NCBI GenBank assembly: GCA_029876055.1 | Contig: CM056880.1 | Location: 248,001-312,000, forward strand | Length of the DNA stretch: 64,000 nt | From: Madurella fahalii | Lineage: Eukaryota > Ascomycota > Sordariomycetes > Sordariales | Reading direction: 5' to 3' | Shown: piece by piece, positions 10,708 to 19,637 of the stretch | Layout: each line of letters starts with the position of its first letter | Position numbering within the stretch: position 1 is the stretch's first letter | Notes under the pieces: generated by a model | What the model saw: only the letters and a program-made list of their open reading frames with translations | Database searches by the model: none | Told to the model about the DNA's origin: nothing | Made by a program: the position numbers and the translations under genes

Positions 10708-11592
10708 TTAAGGGTTCCACGGCAGACTTTCCTGCCCTTCCGGTTGCTTCCACACAAAGCCCTCCGGAATCTTGACCGCCCGCTCCCGCAGCCACTGCTG
10801 TGCTGCATCCCAGTCCACACACTTATGCATAGCGTTCGCGTTAGGAGTGGGATTCTGATGCTGCCGTACCCAGTCATACGTCACCAGGCCGGTGTCGAAG
10901 TGGCACATGAGGCTCTGGCGGATGTAATCGACGCAGTGCTCGAAGTGCCGCTCGTATAGCTCGGGCACGTCGTGCGCCTTGCGTAGAGTGTCTGGGAAGT
11001 GGGCTCGATGATGGTCCTGCCACAGATAGTGCAAGCAGTGTAACTGGTGTGTGCCCACCGTCGTCGCCACGTACCCGCCACCGGCCTCAGGAGGAAACCG
11101 CACGGCTGTGCGGATAGAGTGGCCGGTCCGCTCGTAGTCTTCGGCCGTCACGGCGATCATGCCGTACTGCATCACGGCGTGCCAGGCATCTTCGACAGCA
11201 GGGGTCGGCGGGCCCTTGAAAGGCGAGCTGTACCAGAGCGAGCCGTTGAATCGTGTCGTCACGTAGGGCCTGCGGGCTAGCGCATCGTTGACAGGAGCTG
11301 CACTCCTGTTAATCTCGGAAGGATTTGGCATGTGACACAGGGCTTCCTCACAGTAATAATTGTACATATCCCAACATCTTGCTGCCGTGCGAGGCATGTC
11401 GTGCAAGGACAACATCAGGAGGACGAGCAGGCTGATAACAGCAACCGCGCTCCCAGCGTGAACCATCCAGTGCCAGCGACATATCTTGTGCTTGCGCCGT
11501 GCGTAGTCCTCCTCTTCGCCTTCCACAAGTGACGTCGGAAACGGCTCTGAGGGATGCCCTGAGAGTGGCCGGTAGACAAAACTGGGGATCAT
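10708..11592 (-). CDS. UstYa-family (DUF3328) oxidase-like membrane protein
   Basis: An intronless frame of 294 residues. The N-terminus is cytoplasmic-like and charged, with one membrane helix around residues 44-66 (WMVHAGSAVAVISLLVLLML). The C-terminal domain contains both diagnostic HxxHC motifs of the UstYa family: HQLHCLHYLWQDHH and HFEHCVDYIRQSLMC, followed by the family's usual region with a conserved Cys and DW. UstYa-family proteins act in fungal dikaritin RiPP pathways (ustiloxins, phomopsins, asperipins), where they catalyse oxidative cyclisation, hydroxylation or desaturation of the core peptide. The gene is divergent from the putative precursor at 12044-12366, with 451 bp between the start codons, which suggests co-regulation. 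All key residues are present and no break is seen. The exact reaction is unknown. Confidence 0.92.
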   Translation of the reverse strand: MIPSFVYRPLSGHPSEPFPTSLVEGEEEDYARRKHKICRWHWMVHAGSAVAVISLLVLLMLSLHDMPRTAARCWDMYNYYCEEALCHMPNPSEINRSAAPVNDALARRPYVTTRFNGSLWYSSPFKGPPTPAVEDAWHAVMQYGMIAVTAEDYERTGHSIRTAVRFPPEAGGGYVATTVGTHQLHCLHYLWQDHHRAHFPDTLRKAHDVPELYERHFEHCVDYIRQSLMCHFDTGLVTYDWVRQHQNPTPNANAMHKCVDWDAAQQWLRERAVKIPEGFVWKQPEGQESLPWNP

Positions 11593-12043
11593 GATAGCGG
11601 GGTCGTGACAGCAAGAAAGAAAAGTATTTGAGTCGGAGTGGCAGCGAAGAAAAGAGAGAAGGAAAAAGGAATCCAGAGTATCAAGGCTACAAGGGTACAG
11701 GATGCCTTATGGACTGGAATCTGGTTCATCATTAGATTCGTACAATGAACCTGTTATGAATGTGGTTACAGCACATATTCCTTGATGAGCTTAAGCCAAT
11801 AGGCAACCCGAAAAGAGAGTACCGCCTGCCTGTCTAGCCATCGTAATATCGGCATTCGTACAAGCGAGAGAATGACACTCTTGCTGCCTCTTCCCTGCAT
11901 TTCTTACCTCCAAGTCTGGCCGTATAAAATAAGTGGTGCCCTGTCCGAACTCACTTGGTCAATTATTCACCTTGCTTAGCATGAGAGTCCGCCAACCCTA
12001 CCGGCCATATCCTTACAGAGTCACACACGCCAACCATTCAGTC
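11593..12043. promoter_or_regulatory. Divergent promoter of UstYa gene and precursor peptide gene
   Basis: This 451 bp region separates the two start codons. On the + strand a TATA box (cgTATAAAATaa) lies at 11923-11930, about 120 bp before the precursor ATG. The sequence downstream of it is C/T-rich, as in fungal core promoters. No transcription-factor site can be named with confidence. Confidence 0.6.
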
Positions 12044-12366
12044 ATGAAGAGCTTGCTGCTGCTCCCACTTATTGCCGCGATCGCGGCGGCCGCCCCGGTC
12101 ACCCAGCCTAAGAGTCTGCGCTCCCCACTCCAACAGACCGCAGAAATAAAGTACTGACTTGGTTAGACTTCGAGGCCGATCCCTTGCTCCATGTAGGCAA
12201 CGCGGGAGAGTCCTCATACGCCTCGAAGAGGGGAAATTTCGAGTCTGCTCCGCTGCTCCAGGTCGAGGCCGGCTCGGAATCGTCGTATGCGTCGAAGAGG
12301 GGCAGCTTTGAATCGGATCCAATGCTAGATGTCGGGACCGACTCTGAGTCTTCCTACGCCCAGTAA
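12044..12366 (+). CDS. Putative dikaritin-type RiPP precursor with three 23-residue repeats
   Basis: Exon 1 (12044-12113) encodes a signal peptide (MKSLLLLPLIAAIAAAAPVT). Exon 2 (12167-12366) encodes three tandem repeats, residues 24-46, 47-69 and 70-89, each opening [N/S]-F-E-[A/S]-x-P-[L/M]-L-x-V and closing E-S-S-Y-A; the first two close SSYASKRG and the last ends SSYAQ. KR pairs are kexin-type processing sites. The 53 bp intron has a strong branch site (TACTGAC) and acceptor (GGTTAG), but a weak donor (GTCTGC). It is supported because the joined codon restores the Asn that opens repeat 2, in phase, giving 89 residues. A longer in-frame start at 11984 exists but would place the signal peptide inside. 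Secretion signal, dibasic-separated Tyr-containing repeats and a divergent UstYa gene match UstA-like precursors. The mature core (around SSYA) is inferred. Confidence 0.8.
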
Positions 12367-12790
12367 AAGACCTCAGAGAGAGGCCTCAGACTCGGACCCC
12401 CCTAGGTAGCTAGGGCTTTCCCTAAGTTTACAGTGCAACATTGGAGCATGCTAGTCGTTTAGGGTCTAATTTATCGGGATTGACGTGTTTGTGTGTCTCT
12501 GTGTCTCTGCGTGTATGCTTGTCTGCGTATGTATGTATGTGTCTCTGCCAGTCCGAGTCTGTAGGCCGTCCGTCGATGCACAGTACTATAGCTCAGGTAG
12601 TTACACGAAATAACCCGTGTTCCGGAATTTAGCCGGATGCGTCCTACCGGACCACACAAGCAACTGCCGACCACATTGCGCCGCAGGCTCACCTAAGACA
12701 CCAACTTCTTCGACTTCTCTCTCTCTCTTCTCCGTGACGTGTCCCCCAACCCCCCGCGTGCGAGTTGCCGCCTACGGCTACCAGACCAAA

Positions 12791-14992
12791 ATGTCTTTTA
12801 CCGGTTTGCTAGCTCGAGCGCTCACAAATCCGGTAAAACGCGCCGTCGCCAGAGGCCATCTAGCGTCTTCACCGTCTTGGTCATGTAGGCAATCATCGTT
12901 TGCGTCCAAAGCGCCTCTATTTCTTGGGTCTACTTCCATGGCAGTGTCTCAAAGTACCTCGGCATCGTAAGATATTTCCGGACCCGTTCCTGTTTACAGA
13001 AGAACTGATCTCCGAGCCGGTACACGACCGCGTTTGCCCTGTTCGAGGCCTTGTGGGAGGTATACTTGAGATTCACATCAGCGTCATCCGTAATCGTTCA
13101 CTCGGTAAAAAGTTCCGAGAGCTGACTGCACTCAAAAGGCTAATATAACAGCATGTTTCGTCAATGTCGGTTCCGACCATCCATCCATCCTCGAGGCCAT
13201 CATCAAGGGCAAGAGAGAGCGACCCATTTCCTGGCCAAGGATCATCACTTGCCCTTCTGAGATCATAGCAATTTCTATGGCCGATGGGTATGCGCGAATA
13301 TCCGGGCGACCGCAGGCAGTTCTTGTCCATGTCGACGTTGGCACCCAGGCCCTGGGTCAAGGTATCCACAACGCAAGCGTCGGCCGCGCCCCTGTCTTGA
13401 TCTTCGCCGGCTTGTGTCCCTATACCGAGTCAGGGGAGCTGCCCGGCTCCCGGACAGAGTACATGCACTGGCTGCAAGACGCTCCGGATCAGCAAGCCAT
13501 TGTCCGACAGTATTGCAGGTATACGGGTGAGGTTCGCACAGGGTTCAACATCAAGCAGATGATCGGACGTGCACTTCAGTTTGCAGAGAGCACGCCAAAG
13601 GGTCCGACATATCTCACTTGCGCAAGAGAGGTCTTGGCGCAAGAGATTCAGCCGTACTCATTGGACCAAGAGCAGTGGGTACCTGTCGGGCCCAGCGCCC
13701 TTCCCGCCGATGCCGTTCGTGACATATCGGCGGCGCTGGTCAAAGCCGAGCGCCCTCTCATCGTCACTGGCTACTCGGGCCGTGATCGCCGTACTCCCGA
13801 GCTGCTAACCAGCCTGGCGGACCTCATTCCCGGTATCCGTGTCCATGACACGGGCGGCAGTGACGTTTGCTTCCCTTTCTCTCACGTCGCTTCCGAAGGC
13901 TTTCGTCTCGGCTCCGACGAATGTACCCGGGACGCCGACATGATCTTGCTTCTGGACTGCGACGTGCCCTGGATCCCGTCTCGCAATCCACCCCCGAAGA
14001 ATGCCAAGATCTACCACCTAGATAGCGATCCACTCAACCAACAAATTCCCGTTTCTTTTTTTCCTGCCCACGGGCGCTGGAGAGCAGAGAGCTTCACCGC
14101 GCTCACACAGCTGGTAAGCCACATCGAAGGTGACTCCTCGCTCCAGGTCCAACTCCGAGACCCGGCGTATGCAGCTCGCCGAGATAGACGCGCCGAGGTA
14201 CACAAGGCCCGTCTGGCCGAGATCGCCTCTCGACCGCGTCTAGGTGACCACGAAGCACTGGATGCAGACAACATCGGCAACCTCTTGAAAACATGTCTTC
14301 CTGACTCGACAACCTTTGTCGTCGAAGCCGTCACGGCCGCTCAGCCCCTATTCGAACAGCTACAGCCTAGTCGGCCGGGTAGCTGGATCAACTGCGGCGC
14401 AACGGGAATCGGGTGGAGCAATGGCGCAGCGCTGGGTGTCAAGATGGCGCTCGCGGACTTTGATCAAGGAGAGGGAGGACAGCCACGGAAGCCGGGCCTT
14501 GTGTGCCAGGTGGTCGGTGACGGAAGCTTCATGTGCGCCGCGCCGTCCAGTGCCCTGTGGGTGGCAAGCAAGTACAAGATCCCCATTTTGACAGTCGTTT
14601 TGAACAATGGAGGTGAGTGAGTGGGTCACAAGTTGGCGTGGGCGAAACTCGCATTGCCTAGCTCAGACCAGCTCACACATATGAAATTTACCTATCTTCT
14701 AGGCTGGAAAGCGCCTCGCAACTCGGCCCAACTCGTATACCCGAACGGTCTTAGCGCTTCAGCATCCGACGACGAGATGAACATCTCGTTTCGACCCACG
14801 CCGAACTACGCTGCCCTGGCAGAGGCAGCGGCGGGGTCTGAGGTTGCATGGGGACACGAGACGGAGCACGCGGAGGCGTGGATGAAGGGTGTACGGGTTC
14901 GAACGGTTGGGGAGCTCAGGGAGGCACTCAAGCGTGCGAAGACGAGGTTGGCGGAGGAGGGGAAAGCGATGCTGATTGAGGCTTTATTGTAG
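12791..14992 (+). CDS. Thiamine-diphosphate enzyme (acetolactate synthase/benzoylformate decarboxylase-like)
   Basis: Four exons (12791-12966, 13017-13059, 13139-14612, 14703-14992) give an in-phase protein of 660 residues. The N-terminus is rich in Arg, Ser and Ala without acidic residues (MSFTGLLARALTNPVKRAVA), which suggests a mitochondrial presequence. The ThDP N-terminal domain follows: FEALWE / CFVNVGSDHPSILEAI and MADGYARISGRPQAVLVHVD with GTQALGQGIHNA. The central domain starts near PLIVTGYSGR. The C-terminal domain carries the ThDP-binding motif GDGSFM..., ending in LNNGGWK across the last intron. Such proteins decarboxylate or ligate 2-oxo acids; the substrate is not known. Introns are supported by branch sites (GAGCTGACTGC for intron 2) and by family alignment across each joint, although the first acceptor (CCGAG) is unusual. 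It follows the precursor gene by 425 bp in the same direction. Confidence 0.82.
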
Positions 14993-16128
14993 GCCTGCCA
15001 TTACAGTCGAAAGATAACGGAGGTCGGATACCATTACCCTGGGCTGCTAAGAACGGTTACGAGGCTGTTATTATATTGCTGCTTAAAGTAACAACGGCTG
15101 ACGCTGTCGTTTTTCGCTGCCAAGTGGGGATACGAGGTACTCGGTGTTGATGCTCAGAAGAGGTTCAGGAATCGTCCCGACGCCCAAAGCGCCGGCGTGA
15201 GCGTAATTAGCGTATCCAGCCCGCCATCGTCACGAGGGTCCACCTTGGAAAGCGAGGGTGAGACGGACAGAGCCCCTGCCGCGAACTTCGAGGAATGGCC
15301 CCTTGGGAACGCGGTCCTCAAGAGCGTTATTAATGCATGGCTCACCGCCTACATTCGTGGTGCAATTCCAAACCATGGAATGGGGTACCATGGGACGGAG
15401 AATCGAAACTCTTTTTACCCAGCTAAGATGCACGACCCGTTCTCTGGCTAGGTACGTACTTACTAAGACTATCTAAAGATCAACTACATAGCTAAATATA
15501 TGATTATTTGTCTTGCTATTATTACCATGATAACTGTGCTTAACGTATCTCGTCGTCGAAGTTGCGATATCGATAACGGGGAAAACTGCTATCTTATTGG
15601 AGGAACCGACGCCAAGTTGAGCAAGGATAATAACGTCGTCCGGACAGCACGAGGAAAGCGCTATGGAATTAGTATTTTGCCCGAACGACTAATGGAACGG
15701 CACCCAAGCCGTAGATACATCTACATTAAGGTATGCAGACTCCCTCATCTCTTTTTCGAGCACGCACTGCTCGAAATTACACTGTTCTTCCGGTCCCTCT
15801 TCTAGCACGGTAAGATTATGGCAAAAAACCAGAGCAGCGGATATGAATTCTCGAACTAATCAAAACTACTAATTAGTTCCCAGCTCCCCCTACGTGATCT
15901 CACAAGCCGTGGCTGAGGGGAAATGTTCCATGATGACCATTCCACCTCACCAATTTGCTGCTTGAGGACCTGCCCAGATTCGCAAACAGGCAGACACGCA
16001 GGCGGTCAGCGTCACACTGACCGGGGCTCGGTCAGCCATCGCGTACGGATAAAACGTAATCAACGTCCAACGGGCATTCTCACCATAAAGGTACTCCAAA
16101 AGCAAACCGCTTCCTAGCCACGCGCCTC
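14993..16128. other. Intergenic region with decayed sequence
   Basis: About 1.1 kb, A/T-rich in its second half, containing an ankyrin-like relic at its start (separate entry). The frames at 15500-15805 show no domain or codon bias, and I do not call them genes. Confidence 0.4.
15028..15150 (+). pseudogene. Ankyrin-repeat relic
   Basis: One reading frame gives IPLPWAAKNGYEAVIILLLK, close to the ankyrin consensus TPLxxAAxxGHxxVVxLLL, and runs on for about 15 more unrelated codons before a stop. No start codon, further repeats or splice sites are seen. It looks like a fragment of a degraded ankyrin gene; a chance match is possible. Confidence 0.45.
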
Positions 16129-16374
16129 TTAGCAGGTGCAGTGCGCGTTCAGGCCGCCATTGCTTATGGAGCAGCAGCGCCAACTCGAGCAGTAGGCGGT
16201 CGTGACCCACTCGACGCCGTTGCACACTTGCAGCGCCGTGTCGTTGCACTGCCAATGGCTGGCCGGGCAGGCGCGGGTCTCGAGCTTGTACTCTGGGACG
16301 AAGTTGGGCACGACCAGGGCTACGGCGGAGGAGGCAAAGCCGAGGGCAGCGGCGGCGAGGGCGGGGAGCTGCAT
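16129..16374 (-). CDS. Small secreted cysteine-rich protein
   Basis: An intronless gene of 81 residues with a clear signal peptide (MQLPALAAAALGFASSAVAL). The mature part has eight Cys in about 50 residues: one before PASHWQ, one in QCND, one in VCNG, one in AYCSS, a CC pair, and CTC at the end. The segment CPASHWQCNDTALQVCNGVEW resembles the C-x-x-x-x-x-x-C-x-x-x-x-L-Q-V-C-N-G pattern in small secreted fungal proteins sometimes linked to carbohydrate binding or effector roles; this similarity is from memory. A TATA-like element (TATAAAAT on the minus strand, 16517-16524) lies about 145 bp upstream. The function is unknown: a disulfide-rich apoplastic protein is the likely form. Confidence 0.78.
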   Translation of the reverse strand: MQLPALAAAALGFASSAVALVVPNFVPEYKLETRACPASHWQCNDTALQVCNGVEWVTTAYCSSWRCCSISNGGLNAHCTC

Positions 16375-17971
16375 TTTTGTTTTGTGGTGGTGGTGAGGTG
16401 GTGGTTGTTGTGAGGTGAAATGAGTCCCTGGCCCAGTGGCACTGAAGAGAGTGTTGGAGGGCGAAGTTAAATGGTGAAACTGGCTATGGCAGGCGTAGAG
16501 AGAGTGAGAGACGCTAAATTTTATAACCGGTTTGGCTCGTGTGGAGGCAAATTTCGCCTCCATTCTACTTTACAGAGCGTGTCTGCACATCATGTCGGCG
16601 GGCTTCCATTGGCACGGCTATTGCCCTGGCGCTCATGGAGACGCTGACCTTTTCTTGGCGCGTAAATACCTTAGTTTCAAGATATGCTGTTGGTTGTACT
16701 GCACATACGTACAGTAGTAAGCCCGGCCTTGGCGTTGTCAATGGGGCCTGTTTGTTCAAGATCTAGGGGGCTGGCCTGCTAGAGAAGCCTAAATTAAAGC
16801 TAGGCGCGCGGTGTTAGAAGGCATTCCAGCGCTGGCATGTGGAGTCCGCCCGCTAGCCGGTACCTTGTTATACCGCTCGGGTTGAAGAGTAGGCTGTATC
16901 TAATCCAGCAGGAGATCTTTACAATGTGAGTGTCGAGGAAGCCGCAATTTGGTGCGGAGTGTGCGCGAGGTTACGGGGGTTGGGGAGGTGTTGCCGGCGA
17001 AAGTGGTATTGAGGCATCTAGCTGGATTGGGGGCCGAGGGTGAGGCCGACGGAGAGGAACCCCCGTCAATTTTGATAATATTTATCAGGAGGCGTATGCG
17101 AATGGGGGCCGGTAAGCGGCTTAGGGATGATTGGGGTTTTCCCCGAAATACTTTGTAGTCCGTAGTAGGAACATCAACTCCCGACAACTCAGCCAACAGG
17201 CCCAATACTGTGTGCACTCCAAAGACTGCTACCACCAGGAAGGCTGTAAAAAGAGCTATCTAACGGGTTCAATCATCCGTCCTACTTGATATCTTCTCAT
17301 CTGCTGTGACATGAGGGCCGATTTTGTTCGCAATGACCTCAAATCAGCGGGCGCGAGTTTTCCTTGCCACTGCGCCTCAGAAACACGACTGTGATCGGCA
17401 CGCGGGCCAGCCCCCACCCCATTTTGAACGCAGCTCGGCCAATCGACCCGAAACTGTCTTCCTGCTTCCCAGACCGCGTAAAGGGATACGCGCACAGGAA
17501 GTCCATATGAGATACCCGGTCGGATTTGGAGGATCTAGATCTTCAATCATTTGATATACGTATAATACAGGTTGGCATCCCAATAGATCAAAGTAGAGTT
17601 TTGCGGAGAAAATCTTATAAAATTGGATGAAAGAGCTGCCTTTCTTTGTTTAATGGGATCTCAACTTGCACCGCGCACGCTATTGAACTGACCGAGAACC
17701 TATATTCTCTATATTCGGTTGTAAGTATCTCCATTTGGTCTTCCTGTGCGCGTATCCCTTTACGCGAGCGAGGAAGTAGGAGAGAGCGCAAAAATGGGGC
17801 TGCTGCGAAGACAGTGAGATTTGATTGGCTTGTTGAAGCGGGGCTGTAAAGTGTGGGAGAGAATGCCGCCAAGTGCGGTCGGCCATAAACCGCCACAAGT
17901 TACTACGGTAGTCCTGAAGTACCCAACAACCAGCCAGTGTTCACAATAAATCGGGACCACACGCGATTCAA
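16375..17971. other. Intergenic region; no gene recognised
   Basis: The first 200 bp are the promoter of the Cys-rich protein. The rest contains scattered short frames. A 17-base segment around 17472-17488 (cgtaaagggatacgcgc) recurs in inverted form near 17750-17766 (gcgcgtatccctttacg), together with neighbouring bases, as part of a decayed inverted repeat. Confidence 0.45.
17465..17775. repeat. Inverted repeat around GGGATACGCGCACAGGA
   Basis: The arm at 17471-17494 (cgcgtaaagggatacgcgca, continuing caggaag) is repeated in reverse orientation at about 17739-17766 (cttcctgtgcgcgtatccctttacgcg). The arms are nearly perfect over 27 bases and about 245 bp apart. The arrangement could be a remnant of a small inverted-repeat transposon or an inverted duplication. 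No transposase is seen. Confidence 0.7.
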
Positions 17972-18063
17972 TCGGGTATGGTGTAGCGGTAACATCGTTG
18001 ACTCTCACTATCCAGTAGTGACTGCTATCTCAACAGCCCCGGGTTCGACTCCCGGTATCCGAG
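17972..18063 (+). tRNA. tRNA-Glu (CTC) with a 21-nt intron
   Basis: The 7-bp acceptor stem (TCGGGTA with TATCCGA, one G-U pair), D-arm GTGT/ACAT, anticodon stem GTTGA/TCAAC and T-arm CCGGG-TTCGACT-CCCGG all fold. The anticodon loop reads CTCTCA before the intron, giving anticodon CTC. The intron (about 18008-18029) sits one base 3' of the anticodon, the canonical nuclear position. Discriminator base G. A- and B-box promoters are internal. Confidence 0.9.
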
Positions 18064-18273
18064 TCTTAGTGCCTGTTTGCCATTTTCTACACCCTTTGTA
18101 AATGTTCTCCTATTTTTGACCCTTTCATTATCTGAGCTACAAAACAGGTAGTAAGATGTTGCTTCCTTCTCTATATTATGCAAATTGTGCCCTCAACTAA
18201 TGGGAGAAGGAGATGCTGAGCAGAGCATTATTCAGGAGCCAAAAAGCGAACCACGCCTCAGCGGGACGCCTGA

Positions 18274-18344
18274 TGCGTCAGCCGCGAATCGAACGCGGGG
18301 CCCATCGATGGCAACGATGGATTTTACCACTAAACCACTGACGC
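18274..18344 (-). tRNA. tRNA-Gly (GCC)
   Basis: On the minus strand the sequence folds with acceptor stem GCGTCAG/CTGACGC, D-arm with GGTTTAGTGGTAAAATC, anticodon loop TTGCCAT in stem CCATCG/CGATGG (anticodon GCC), and T-arm CCGCG-TTCGATT-CGCGG. The discriminator is A. No intron. It lies about 210 bp from tRNA-Glu in the opposite orientation. Confidence 0.95.
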
Positions 18345-19637
18345 TTGCGGGATTTGATGGAGATACCGAGGACTGACGAAGATTGTGAAACCCCATCTCC
18401 GTTGGCAGGCAGGTAGGTCTAGAACCCTACTGATAGCCGGGTTGTGGGTTATGGATTGTAGGTCTTGATGTGTTCTCTCCGCCCCGCATCGGCAGCAAAG
18501 AGCTCAGGCCCACCGACCCGGGGCGGGGCGCCCACGCTCGGAAGCAGGCATCGGAAGCATCCATTCGCCGTTCCACACCGAGCTCTTCACCATCAGATAT
18601 CTGCCAGTGCTCAATCATCAGTCATCGGCCAGCCCTGCGCGAGCATCAGCAGAGGTATAGACCACCAAAGAACATTCACCGGCTCTTTGGCGTCCATCTA
18701 GCGGCGAGATTCTTGGCCATCACTCATTTCAGTGAGACCCTGCATTGCTTTCCGCACAGATGTCTCAGCTATTTTGTCTTCTGTCGTAATTCAGCTATTT
18801 TCCCTTTGTTATTTTCTGACCGCCGGAGCATCCTCAGATTCGTGCTGAGCTCAGGGACAAATGCCACTGCCATTCGCAGCAAGGGCAACGGCATGCGTCG
18901 CTGGAAATATGGCTTCCCACTCGCACAGAGTCAGTCAGTGGGAGGGCACCAGTCATAATCGAGGGAGTCCAAGTTAATGCTGGTTGGAATCTCTTGGACA
19001 CTAAATTGTGGTGCTCCTGCCCACAGTGAGCTACTCCCGATGTTGACCTTACACCCTTTGTCTTAGACATAGCCTTTCACGTACGTCGGGATTCAGATAA
19101 GCGCCATCCTATGCGCCAACAAGGCAATGGAAAACCGTGGATCGTTCCGGATCTCACCTGCATGCAACTAATAAGAGCGGTGAATAGGGATGCCACAACG
19201 GCGAGCAAAGAATGGATGGATCAATGGAATATTTAGCAATTCTCATCCCTCGTCCCGGGTTGACCGCCCGCAGCCCATGAAGAGTCCGCAACCCAACCGA
19301 TGGGCTTAAACTTCTCCCGTCCACCCGGGAACCGTGATTTATTCTGGCTCGTCCCACCCCCAATACAAGCTCGCCGCCGCCGTCACCACCAGAAGGCAAG
19401 CAGTCAGTCAGCCTCAGCCTGCCCGACATCGAAACGAGAGAAAAACACCTCCGGCCGTGGAAAGCGCCAGTGTTGCAGCTGCTGCCCAGCGCGCCATCCT
19501 AAGTCACCACCCTGTCAAAGCAAGGGAAGATTCCACCGCGCTTGCACAGCACCAGGGTACGTGCCGAAGCCGAGTCGCATTCACGAACCCTACCAGCTCC
19601 TGAGATCCCGCTAACCCTCGGCATTGACAGACATAAA
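18345..19637. other. Intergenic region upstream of coiled-coil gene
   Basis: No gene is supported. Frames in 18465-18960 lack domains and codon bias. The last 300 bp (C/A-rich, CACC and CCTC motifs) are probably promoter and 5' leader of the gene at 19638. Confidence 0.4.

Noticed and set aside
12151..12166. A 16-bp intron GTACTGACTTGGTTAG in the first precursor
   Set aside because: Far too short to be spliced; the TACTGAC is better read as the branch site of the 12114-12166 intron.
12481..12545. GT-rich stretch (gtgtttgtgtgtctctgtgtctctgcgtg) as a further repeat array
   Set aside because: Irregular GT/CT mix downstream of the precursor stop; likely 3' UTR simple sequence.
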